From Bacteroidales bacterium (GTDB lineage Bacteria; Bacteroidota; Bacteroidia; Bacteroidales; UBA932), in NCBI GenBank assembly GCA_017962925.1, contig JAGCUK010000094.1, positions 1 through 45,718 of the forward strand: DNA of 45,718 nt. The letters are read 5' to 3'. Shown here one piece after another: positions 15,871 through 22,982 of this stretch; positions within the stretch are counted from its first letter, which is position 1; each line of letters starts with the position of its first letter. The notes under the pieces are model-generated. The model was not told the DNA's origin. It did not search any database and was given only the letters and a program-made list of their open reading frames with translations. The position numbers were made by a program, and so were the translations under genes.

Positions 15871-16881
15871 TAATTCTTCAATCGCTTCATGTGTAGTTGC
15901 CCAGGAGGTGGCGAAGCGAGTGACGAATCTGCCATCCGGGAGTTTCTCCCAAATCTCAAAAGCAATCTTACCCTCCAGGGCTGACATTTGTTCGGATGTC
16001 AGGATGGGGAATTGCTGGTTGGTGGGTGAATCAATAAAGAACGGAATACCCGCGCTTTCGAAGATGGTTTTCACTTTTCCGGCCATCTTGATTGCGTGCT
16101 CGCTGATTTTCAGATAAAGATTATCGGTGAACAGAGTGTCGAACTGAATGCCGAGCAAGCGGCCTTTTGCCAAAAGAGCCCCGTGCATTTTGATATGGGT
16201 GAAGAAGTGTTTCGGGGCATCTCCGTTCGGGAAAACGACAGCCTCTCCACACAGGGCACCGACCTTCGTTCCCCCGATATAGAACACATCGCACAAGCCC
16301 GCCAGAGTCGGGAGATCGATATCGGCCGCCGGGCTCGCAAGGCCATATCCCAGGCGAGCGCCATCGATGAACAAAGGCAGAGAATACTGCTTGCAAACGG
16401 AGGATATATCTTCCAACTCCGCACGTGAGTAGATGGTGCCGTATTCCGTTGGAAATGAGATATATACCATCCCCGGTTGAACCATGTGGGGATATGTTTC
16501 ATCGGCGTAAAAACCCTCAAGCCACGCCTTAAGTTCAGCCGCATCTATCTTCCCCTGATGCTGGGGCAAAGTCAGCACTTTATGGCCGCTGAACTCGATT
16601 GCCCCGGCCTCATGAACAGCGATGTGCCCGGTCTGCGCCGCCAGCACACCCTGGCATCCTTCGAGCAGGCCATCGATGATGGTGCAATTGGTCTGAGTGC
16701 CGCCCACCAGGAAGAAGATATCGGCATCCGGACGGTCGATGGCTTTCCGGATCTTCGCCTTGGCCGATTCACAAAATGAATCTTCGCCATATCCCGGCTC
16801 TTGAATCATATTGGTTTCTGCCAGTCTCTGGAGGATCAGCGGGTGGGCCCCCTCGGTATAGTCGCAAGTGAATGAATACAT
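15853..16881 (-). CDS. Low-specificity threonine aldolase-like PLP enzyme
   Basis: A fold-type I PLP enzyme of the beta-eliminating lyase/threonine aldolase group, which cleaves threonine or allo-threonine to glycine and acetaldehyde. The start chosen is MYSFTCDYTEGAHP (ATG 16881), giving 342 aa; the 16-residue upstream extension is not family-like and would run through the promoter. Key blocks are VGGTQTN (59-65), HEAGAIE, FIDGARLGYG with the PLP-ring Asp, and FYIGGTKVGAL with the Schiff-base Lys206. Its 3' end overlaps the right arm of the 111-bp palindrome. A textbook promoter lies directly upstream. Confidence 0.88.
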   Translation of the reverse strand: MYSFTCDYTEGAHPLILQRLAETNMIQEPGYGEDSFCESAKAKIRKAIDRPDADIFFLVGGTQTNCTIIDGLLEGCQGVLAAQTGHIAVHEAGAIEFSGHKVLTLPQHQGKIDAAELKAWLEGFYADETYPHMVQPGMVYISFPTEYGTIYSRAELEDISSVCKQYSLPLFIDGARLGYGLASPAADIDLPTLAGLCDVFYIGGTKVGALCGEAVVFPNGDAPKHFFTHIKMHGALLAKGRLLGIQFDTLFTDNLYLKISEHAIKMAGKVKTIFESAGIPFFIDSPTNQQFPILTSEQMSALEGKIAFEIWEKLPDGRFVTRFATSWATTHEAIEELRLVIN

Positions 16882-16889
16882 AGTAACTG

Positions 16890-16920
16890 CAAAAATAGCA
16901 AATAGCTGGATATCCGCAAA
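16890..16920 (-). promoter_or_regulatory. Promoter of the threonine aldolase-like gene
   Basis: On the minus strand TTTG (16920-16917), a 19-nt spacer and TATTTTTG (16897-16890) match the consensus fully. The -7 ends 9 nt before the chosen ATG, which both supports that start and implies a nearly leaderless mRNA. Confidence 0.75.
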
Positions 16921-17002
16921 TTTCGCCACAAAAGGAGATGATAAGGCAAACTGCTATTTCTGATAAACCTCTTAATAACCAATCTATTAACTATCGTGAT
17001 AA

Positions 17003-17959
17003 ATGCATGTCGCAAACATTTCGCCACATTTTATGTTTTTGATTGACAGAGAATGGCTTCTTCCCTATCTTGAGCAAAAAATGACTGCTCATCACCTATA
17101 CATGAAAGGGAAGAACTGGTGGGGTATTTTCTATCGGATAGAGGACTGCATAATGTACTTCACCACGTTCAGCGTATTTGCGAAGAGGAGTGAGATGGTT
17201 TTCGTTGCGTTCTCCATAATGTTCAACCATACTCATGCAACCACTCTTAATGAAACGAAGCAACGGATTACACTGTTTCAGCGCCAAGTGGGTGTGTCGA
17301 CGGCGCATACATATAACAGGGAATATGGGCGTGAAGGGCAGTTATGGCACCACTCTTATGGATCATCCTTAAAAATTGCTATAAAACGAATATTGAGCAA
17401 TGTGGCTTATGTGTTCAACAATTCTGTTGCGGGGAAAATGAACAGACGTGCCATTGAAAACAGGTGGACACTGCTTGCCTACTACAAAAACAACCACCCC
17501 TTTTCTGAACCAATTGTCAGGGAGAAATGCAGTATTAATATGAGGCGAGCGATAAAGCTGGTAGATATAACATATGAAAATGATGAGCCTTTGAATTATG
17601 CATTACAGCGTAGACTGTACTCAGGTTTAAGCAAAAAAGAAAAGGCACAAATCGTCGATTATATAATTGTCAAATATAATTTCTTGGATTACGAGGCACT
17701 GGTCGGTCTCTATGGTAGTTTTGAAAATGCAATAATTGCAATAGATTCAAATGCTGGTACTGAATATGATATGGAAGATGATACCGGTGACCACTCTTGC
17801 TATATGAAGATGCTTTCAATCACTCGCCAATTATTCCCGAATATTAAAAAACTGAATGTTGAGAAACTGAGTGATGAGCAAAAGGGAAGGCTAACAAAGG
17901 CATTTTATGCCAACATAATTGTCAAACCCGAAAATATTCGAAAGTTTTTACACCTTTAA
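17003..17959 (+). CDS. RAYT-like (REP-associated, IS200-type) HUH transposase
   Basis: A 318-aa protein whose first half follows the Y1-transposase/RAYT plan. It has an N-terminal FYRI...YFTTFSVFAKR, the HUH-type motif AFSIMFNHTHATT (His76, His78; compare MPNHVHLL in canonical members), and YNREYGREGQLWHHSYGSS with candidate catalytic Tyr104 or Tyr108. LSNVAYVFNNSVAGKM stands in the place of the family's Y(I/V)xxNPVxAGM. Such enzymes process single-stranded palindromic DNA. A helical C-terminal half (about 150-318) is extra. Codon use is markedly AT-rich compared with both neighbours, pointing to transfer. It lies between two 111-bp palindromic elements, and the copy at 17968 starts 8 nt after its stop. 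The HxH motif is intact; whether it is active is unknown. Confidence 0.75.
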   Translation: MHVANISPHFMFLIDREWLLPYLEQKMTAHHLYMKGKNWWGIFYRIEDCIMYFTTFSVFAKRSEMVFVAFSIMFNHTHATTLNETKQRITLFQRQVGVSTAHTYNREYGREGQLWHHSYGSSLKIAIKRILSNVAYVFNNSVAGKMNRRAIENRWTLLAYYKNNHPFSEPIVREKCSINMRRAIKLVDITYENDEPLNYALQRRLYSGLSKKEKAQIVDYIIVKYNFLDYEALVGLYGSFENAIIAIDSNAGTEYDMEDDTGDHSCYMKMLSITRQLFPNIKKLNVEKLSDEQKGRLTKAFYANIIVKPENIRKFLHL

Positions 17960-17967
17960 CCGTTTTA

Positions 17968-18078
17968 TGCCTGGAGCATAAGATATTGATTATTAGCAAC
18001 TTCCTGAAAACAAATCAGTCATTTTTGCCGATTTGTTTTTAGGAAGTCATTGATTATCAAACAGATGCCCTCCAGGCA
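17968..18078. repeat. 111-bp palindromic element, copy B (REP/BIME-like)
   Basis: Outer arms TGCCTGGAG (17968-17976) and CTCCAGGCA (18070-18078) are perfectly complementary. The inner stem TTCCTGAAAACAAATCA (18001-18017) pairs with CGATTTGTTTTTAGGAA (18029-18045) with two mismatches, and TTGATTAT/TGATTATCAA dyads lie between. It aligns without gaps to copy A (15760-15870); the central and terminal blocks are most conserved. It fills the gap between the RAYT gene and the metK 3' end, 3 nt from the metK stop. Confidence 0.85.
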
Positions 18079-18081
18079 AAT

Positions 18082-19368
18082 CTACAGCCCGAAGGCGGTG
18101 CGGAGGGTGTCTACCGCATCCAACTTTTCCCAGCCGAAGAATTGGAGGCCGTTCTGGGTGTAGGGCTCGCGGCCGAAGTGGCCGTAGGCGGCGGTGGGGG
18201 CGTAGATAGGAGCCTTGAGGCCGAAGCGCTTGACGATGGCGGCGGGGCGCAAATCAAACAGCGAGCGCAGTTTGAAGGCGATTTCTGCATCTGAAACTAC
18301 ACCGGTTCCGTAAGAATTCACATAAACACTCACGGGTTCAGCTACGCCGATGGCATAGGCCAGCTGCACGAGGCATTCGGAGGCCACGCCGGCGGCGACA
18401 AGGTTCTTGGCGAGCCAGCGGGCGGCGTAGGCGGCGCTGCGGTCCACCTTCGAAGGATCTTTTCCGGAGAAGGCGCCACCGCCGTGGGCTCCGCGTCCGC
18501 CGTAAGTATCCACGATGATCTTACGCCCGGTGAGACCGGTATCCCCTGCGGGCCCGCCGATCACGAATTTGCCGGTGGGATTCACATGGAGGATGAATTT
18601 GTCATCGAACAATGCGGCCAGTTCTGCCGGCAGAGATGCGACGAGGCGGGGGAGGACAATCTCCCGCACGTCCTTCTCGATCCTGGCGTGCATGGCTTCG
18701 TCGGTGTCGAATTCATCGTGCTGGGTGCTGAGGACGATGGTGTGGACGCGTACGGGGTGATGGGTTTGTCCGTCGAATTCTACCGAAATCTGCGCCTTGG
18801 CATCCGGCCGCAGATACGGCATGACAGCGTCGGCCTTCGGACGGGCAATGCCCGTACTGGCGGCCCCTTGTGGGCCACAGACGGGCCCTTTGCCCGTCGC
18901 GGATTGCTCGTGCCGTATCTGCGCGAGCACCTTCAACAACCTATGCGATAAGGACAAAGCCAGAGGCATATACTCCGGCGTATTCTTGCAGGCATAACCG
19001 AACATCATACCCTGATCCCCGGCGCCCTGATCCATCTCGTCGGAACGCACCACGCCGCGGTTGATATCCGCGCTCTGCTCGTGGATGGTGGAAATGATGC
19101 CGCAGGAAGTGGCATCGAAGCCATATTCTGCCTTGGTGTAACCTATGCGGGCGATGGTTTCGCGCGCAACCTTTTCTATGTCGACATATGCGCTGCTGGA
19201 AACCTCGCCACCAACAATGACAAGCCCTGAAGTGCAAAACGTTTCGCAGGCGACTTTCGCCTCCGGATCCTGGCGCAGGAACTCATCTAGAATAGAATCT
19301 GAAATCTGATCGGCAACCTTGTCAGGATGCCCTTCCGAGACACTCTCGGACGTGAAGAGATAGTTCAT
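18082..19368 (-). CDS. metK: S-adenosylmethionine synthetase
   Basis: Makes SAM from methionine and ATP in the cytoplasm. The 428-aa length is typical of Bacteroidales MetK. Motifs: [20 protein letters not shown] with the catalytic His, [35 protein letters not shown], and the P-loop-like [20 protein letters not shown]. The ATG is fixed by the family N-terminus and by the riboswitch ending on it. Transcription starts from a promoter 61 nt upstream. The 3' end faces the RAYT gene across a palindromic element. Confidence 0.97.
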   Translation of the reverse strand: MNYLFTSESVSEGHPDKVADQISDSILDEFLRQDPEAKVACETFCTSGLVIVGGEVSSSAYVDIEKVARETIARIGYTKAEYGFDATSCGIISTIHEQSADINRGVVRSDEMDQGAGDQGMMFGYACKNTPEYMPLALSLSHRLLKVLAQIRHEQSATGKGPVCGPQGAASTGIARPKADAVMPYLRPDAKAQISVEFDGQTHHPVRVHTIVLSTQHDEFDTDEAMHARIEKDVREIVLPRLVASLPAELAALFDDKFILHVNPTGKFVIGGPAGDTGLTGRKIIVDTYGGRGAHGGGAFSGKDPSKVDRSAAYAARWLAKNLVAAGVASECLVQLAYAIGVAEPVSVYVNSYGTGVVSDAEIAFKLRSLFDLRPAAIVKRFGLKAPIYAPTAAYGHFGREPYTQNGLQFFGWEKLDAVDTLRTAFGL

Positions 19369-19425
19369 TTTAGCATTTTTTTAAGTTACAGGGGTTGCAA
19401 TCAGTCAAATCCTTCCCCTTTCAGG
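19366..19425 (-). promoter_or_regulatory. SAM-II-like riboswitch upstream of metK
   Basis: In the metK leader an AGGGG/CCCCT stem (19419-19415 with 19394-19390) encloses GGATTTGACTGATTGCAA. It is followed by TGTAACTT, an A-run and ATGCTAAAATG. This follows the SAM-II (metA-type) layout I remember: stem, GAUUUaAcCGuaUUGCAA loop, and a 3' segment ending AGCUAAAAA that folds back as a pseudoknot. SAM binding would sequester the 3' segment, which here contains or touches the start codon, so feedback on translation is expected. SAM-II occurs in alphaproteobacteria and some Bacteroidota. Assignment is by eye. Confidence 0.72.
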
Positions 19426-19428
19426 CTG

Positions 19429-19458
19429 CAAAGGTATAAAAACAAAAGATATTAACAA
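19429..19458 (-). promoter_or_regulatory. Promoter of metK
   Basis: Minus-strand TTG (19458-19456), a 19-nt spacer and TACCTTTG (19436-19429) match the Bacteroidota pattern. The predicted transcript would begin right at the 5' edge of the riboswitch stem. Confidence 0.7.
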
Positions 19459-19468
19459 TGATTGTTAA
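19452..19468. promoter_or_regulatory. 17-bp palindrome in the divergent metK/TonB-receptor region
   Basis: TTAACAAT-G-ATTGTTAA is a perfect dyad that overlaps the metK -33 and lies about 33 bp before the -7-like box of the receptor gene. It is well placed for an operator acting on one or both genes, but AT-rich dyads also arise by chance. Confidence 0.4.
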
Positions 19469-19500
19469 TAACTTTCTGTAGCGCCTATGCAAAAAAATGT

Positions 19501-19508
19501 TATCTTCG
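19501..19508 (+). promoter_or_regulatory. Probable -7 box (TATCTTCG) of the Oar-like receptor gene
   Basis: Differs from TAnnTTTG at one position and lies 36 nt before the ATG at 19545. No clear -33 is seen. Confidence 0.4.
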
Positions 19509-19544
19509 CACCGGGAAATTTCGTATTACTTCATTTATACATTT

Positions 19545-22500
19545 ATGAAAAAATTCTTCAAGAATGTCGCACTCGTAGCAACCATGTTGTTCGCGGGTGT
19601 TGTCGCGTATGCCCAGATGACTACTTCAGCCGTCAACGGGCGTATCGTGGATGAGAGCGGCGAGCCCCTCGCAGGCGCAGTCGTTATCCTTGTTCACACT
19701 CCTTCCGGTTCACAGTATTATGCTGTGGCTAACAACGACGGTCGTTACACTATCGAAGGTGTAAGGCCTGGTGCAGACTTTACTATCGAGGTTTCCTTCC
19801 TTGGATGCCAGACCGTAAAGTACACCGACGTTACCCTGAACCTCGGTGAAACTTACAAGCAGGATGTGACCCTTACCTCCGGCGAGCAGCTCGCAGAGGC
19901 AGTTCTCGTCGTATCTGCTTCCAAGTTCACCACGGAGAAGACCGGTGCCAGCACCAACATCTCCTCCAGGCAGATGACCAGCATGCCTATGATCAACCGC
20001 AGCATCTCCGATGTCGCAAAGCTCTCTCCTTATGCAAACGGAATGAGCTTCGCAGGCGGTGACGGTCGTTCCACCAACTTCACCGTTGACGGATCCAACT
20101 TCAACAACAACTTCGGTCTGTCCGACAAGCTCCCTGGCGGTGGCAATCCTATCTCCCTGGACGCTATCGAAGAACTGCAGGTTGTGGTTGCTCCTTTCGA
20201 CGTCCGTCAGACCAACTTCATCGGAGGCGGTATCAACGCCATCACCAAGTCCGGTACCAACACCGTCAAAGGAACTGTCTACACTTACTTCCAGAATCAG
20301 GACCTCCGCGGTAACAAGATCAATGGTAACGACCTCGGCGACCGTGCGAAGGAGTCCAAGACCGTTTACGGCTTCACCGTGGGCGGCCCCATCATTAAGA
20401 ACAAGCTCTTCTTCTTCTTGAACTACGAGACCACCAAGCAGCCCGGTCAGGTTATCAAGTACCGCGCAAACAAGGGTGGTGAAGCCAATAAGGGCAATGT
20501 CTCCAGGACTACTCTCGACGACCTCAAGACCGTTCAGGAGTACATGAAGACCAAGTACGGATACGATACCGGTTCCTACACCGATTTCCCTGGCGACGAG
20601 TCCAACAACAAGCTCCTTGCCCGTATCGACTGGAACGTGGCTAAGGGCCACAGGGTATCGCTGCGCTACAACTACACCAAGAATACTGCTTGGAACGCCC
20701 CTAACGGAAACTCCTCCGATACCGGCTACCGTCTGAACGGAACCTACCGCGTCGGCAACGAGTCCATGGCTTTCGCAAACAACATGTATTCCATGGACAA
20801 TAAGGTGTCCTCCATCTCCTTCGACTACAACGCGAAGATCAACGACAAGGTTTCCAACCAGCTGCTCGTCACCTATTCCAACATCGAGGATATCCGCGGT
20901 TCCAGCTCTTCCGCATTCCCTCATGTCGATATCATCAAGAAGAACAGCGAGGGCGTATGGCAGCCTTACACGTCCCTCGGTTACGAGCTCTTCACCTGGA
21001 ATAATGGTGTTCACAATAAGGTTTGGACCGTCAAGGACGACGTGACCTATCTCATGGGCAACCACAAGATTGTCGCAGGTTTCAGCTACGAGCACCAGTT
21101 CGCCAACAACGCTTACATGCGTAACGGCGCCGGTTACTATCGTTATGCCTGGACCGATGAGGCCACCATCACCGATGTTCTCAACGGCACTCCCGAGTCC
21201 TTCGCAGTCACTTATGGCTGGAACGGAGAACTCAATCCTAACGCACAGGTCACTTTCAACCAGATCGGCCTCTATGTGCAGGATGAGTGGAACGTGAACG
21301 ATCAGCTCAAGCTCACTTACGGCGTGCGCTTCGACGACCTCCTCTTCGACGAGAGCGATATCGCAACCAACAAGGCGATTGCAGGCTACACCTTCCGCGA
21401 CGGTCTCACGATCGATACCGGCAAGTGGCCTAACAACCGCGTCCAGATTTCCCCTCGCGTAGGTTTCGTTTATGATGTGAAGGGTGACAACACCCTCAAG
21501 TTCCGCGGCGGCACCGGTCTCTTCCAGGGACGTCTGCCTCTCGTGTACTTCACCAACACTCCTACCAACGCAGGCCTCGTTCAGAACTCTGTTCAGTACA
21601 AGTCCACCTGGGCCAGCGGCGACCTTGTCAGCAAGGATGACAAGCTCCACGCATTCGACAGCGGCATGATCACCAACGTCAACGAAATGATCGACAAGCT
21701 CGGCCTCCAGAAGGAGCTCACCGATGCCAACCACGTTGCAGGTAGCACCATGTCCGGTGTTGATCCTAACTTCAAGATGCCCCAGATCTGGAAGACTTCC
21801 CTCGCAGTTGACTACCAGGTCCCTGCAAGCTTCCCTCTCACCGTCACGGCAGAAGGTATCTTCAACAAGACCATCTACGGCGTAGTGGTTGACAACATCA
21901 ACGTTGACAATTGCGACACCTGGGCTCACTTCAGCGGTCCCGACGATCGTCTTATCTATCCTGCCAACAAGGGCCTCATCAACGCTGGCAAGAACGCTCC
22001 TTACCTCACCAACACCACTGAGGGTTACGGCTACATCGGCAACATCACCGTCAACGCCGAGCCTCTCAAGGGCCTGAACGTAATGGCAGCTTACACCCGC
22101 ACCGAGAGCAAGGAAATCTCCGGCCTGCCCGGCAGTGACCCTCTCTCTACATGGCAGGGTCTCTACACCGTCAACGGATCCAACTATGCAACGCTCCAGC
22201 GTTCCCAGTATGTGGTTCCGGACAAGATCATCGCATCCGTCGATTATCACTTCCCTGTTCTCACCGGCCAGTTCGGTTACGACATGGACTTCGGTCTCTT
22301 CTACACCGGCATGACCTCCAGCGGTTATTCCTACTGCTACACCAACGACATAAATGGTGACGGCGTTAACAACGACCTCATGTACATTTATGCCAAGGGT
22401 AGTGACATCAACTGGAAAGATGCATCCACCGCTGATGCAAGCGCAAAGGCCTACGACGCATTCGTCGCTCAGGACAAGTATCTGCGCAGCCACAAGGGAC

Positions 22501-22835
22501 AGTATGCAGAGGCTTATGCCGCTCGTGCACCTTGGGTCAACCGCATCGACTTCCGTTGGGCGCACAACTTCAGCTTCAAGACCGGCAAGCAGGTCCACCT
22601 CCTTCAGTTCACCATCGACCTCCTCAACGCAGGCAACCTGATCAACTCCAAGTGGGGTGTTTACCAGAACAGCGCAATTTGCGGCAATAACCGTATCCTC
22701 AAGTATGAGGGCGTGAATGCAAGCAATGAGCCTACCTTCTCCTGGGCAACCGAGGCTACCAAGACCTACGACTACATTGTCGACAGCAGCCAGTGCTGGC
22801 AGCTCCAGTTCGGTCTGAGGTACAAGTTCAACTAA
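19545..22835 (+). CDS. Oar-like TonB-dependent receptor
   Basis: A 1096-aa outer-membrane receptor (start MKKFFKNVALVATMLFAGVV with signal peptide to ...VAYAQ; the 16 upstream codons are not signal-like). Domains: a carboxypeptidase-regulatory/CnaB-like unit at about 25-110 (VNGRIVDESGEPLAGAVVIL, NNDGRYTIEGVRPG); a plug at about 120-240 (FTVDGSNFNNNFGLSDKLPG, DAIEELQVVVAPFDVRQTNF, GGGINAITKSGTN); then a 22-strand-type barrel ending LQFGLRYKFN. The GGGINAITKSGTN/FFFLNYE pattern resembles the Oar group, whose members are linked in other bacteria to export or surface display of proteins rather than glycan uptake. No SusD partner follows. It is a single-gene unit closed by a strong terminator. 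A metK antisense link is limited to the shared promoter region. Confidence 0.9.
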   Translation: MKKFFKNVALVATMLFAGVVAYAQMTTSAVNGRIVDESGEPLAGAVVILVHTPSGSQYYAVANNDGRYTIEGVRPGADFTIEVSFLGCQTVKYTDVTLNLGETYKQDVTLTSGEQLAEAVLVVSASKFTTEKTGASTNISSRQMTSMPMINRSISDVAKLSPYANGMSFAGGDGRSTNFTVDGSNFNNNFGLSDKLPGGGNPISLDAIEELQVVVAPFDVRQTNFIGGGINAITKSGTNTVKGTVYTYFQNQDLRGNKINGNDLGDRAKESKTVYGFTVGGPIIKNKLFFFLNYETTKQPGQVIKYRANKGGEANKGNVSRTTLDDLKTVQEYMKTKYGYDTGSYTDFPGDESNNKLLARIDWNVAKGHRVSLRYNYTKNTAWNAPNGNSSDTGYRLNGTYRVGNESMAFANNMYSMDNKVSSISFDYNAKINDKVSNQLLVTYSNIEDIRGSSSSAFPHVDIIKKNSEGVWQPYTSLGYELFTWNNGVHNKVWTVKDDVTYLMGNHKIVAGFSYEHQFANNAYMRNGAGYYRYAWTDEATITDVLNGTPESFAVTYGWNGELNPNAQVTFNQIGLYVQDEWNVNDQLKLTYGVRFDDLLFDESDIATNKAIAGYTFRDGLTIDTGKWPNNRVQISPRVGFVYDVKGDNTLKFRGGTGLFQGRLPLVYFTNTPTNAGLVQNSVQYKSTWASGDLVSKDDKLHAFDSGMITNVNEMIDKLGLQKELTDANHVAGSTMSGVDPNFKMPQIWKTSLAVDYQVPASFPLTVTAEGIFNKTIYGVVVDNINVDNCDTWAHFSGPDDRLIYPANKGLINAGKNAPYLTNTTEGYGYIGNITVNAEPLKGLNVMAAYTRTESKEISGLPGSDPLSTWQGLYTVNGSNYATLQRSQYVVPDKIIASVDYHFPVLTGQFGYDMDFGLFYTGMTSSGYSYCYTNDINGDGVNNDLMYIYAKGSDINWKDASTADASAKAYDAFVAQDKYLRSHKGQYAEAYAARAPWVNRIDFRWAHNFSFKTGKQVHLLQFTIDLLNAGNLINSKWGVYQNSAICGNNRILKYEGVNASNEPTFSWATEATKTYDYIVDSSQCWQLQFGLRYKFN

Positions 22836-22856
22836 TCCGTTTTTCGGAATCCTGAA

Positions 22857-22886
22857 AAGCGCGGCTCGACGGCCGCGCTTTTTTTT
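22857..22886 (+). terminator. Intrinsic terminator after the Oar-like receptor
   Basis: AAGCGCGGC (22857-22865) pairs with GCCGCGCTT (22872-22880), loop of 6 nt, followed by eight T residues. The T-run directly abuts the -33 element of the next operon. Confidence 0.92.
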
Positions 22887-22915
22887 GATTTATTCCAAAG
22901 GAATAATTATATTTG
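22884..22915 (+). promoter_or_regulatory. Promoter of the nuclease/TonB operon with spacer dyad
   Basis: TTTG (22884-22887), a 20-nt spacer and TATATTTG (22908-22915). The spacer holds a perfect dyad TATTCC-AAA-GGAATA (22891-22905) exactly between the two promoter elements, where a bound repressor would block RNA polymerase. The leader to the first ATG is about 60 nt and AT-rich. Confidence 0.7.
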
Positions 22916-22982
22916 AGGCTACATTTGAACGAAAGCAACATAATTGAAACAAAACAAATAACAATAATCATTTTTTGCGTAT

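Noticed and set aside
15760-18078. A composite transposon carrying the threonine aldolase gene between two identical ends
   Set aside because: The elements are palindromic and only partly alike, no target duplication is seen, and the aldolase gene has neighbour-like composition; dispersed REP copies are simpler.
19710-22598. 962-codon open frame antisense to the Oar-like receptor
   Set aside because: A shadow of strong codon bias in the receptor gene. The translation is Val/Leu/Glu-rich with no domain logic, and the sense frame has a signal peptide, CnaB, plug and barrel.
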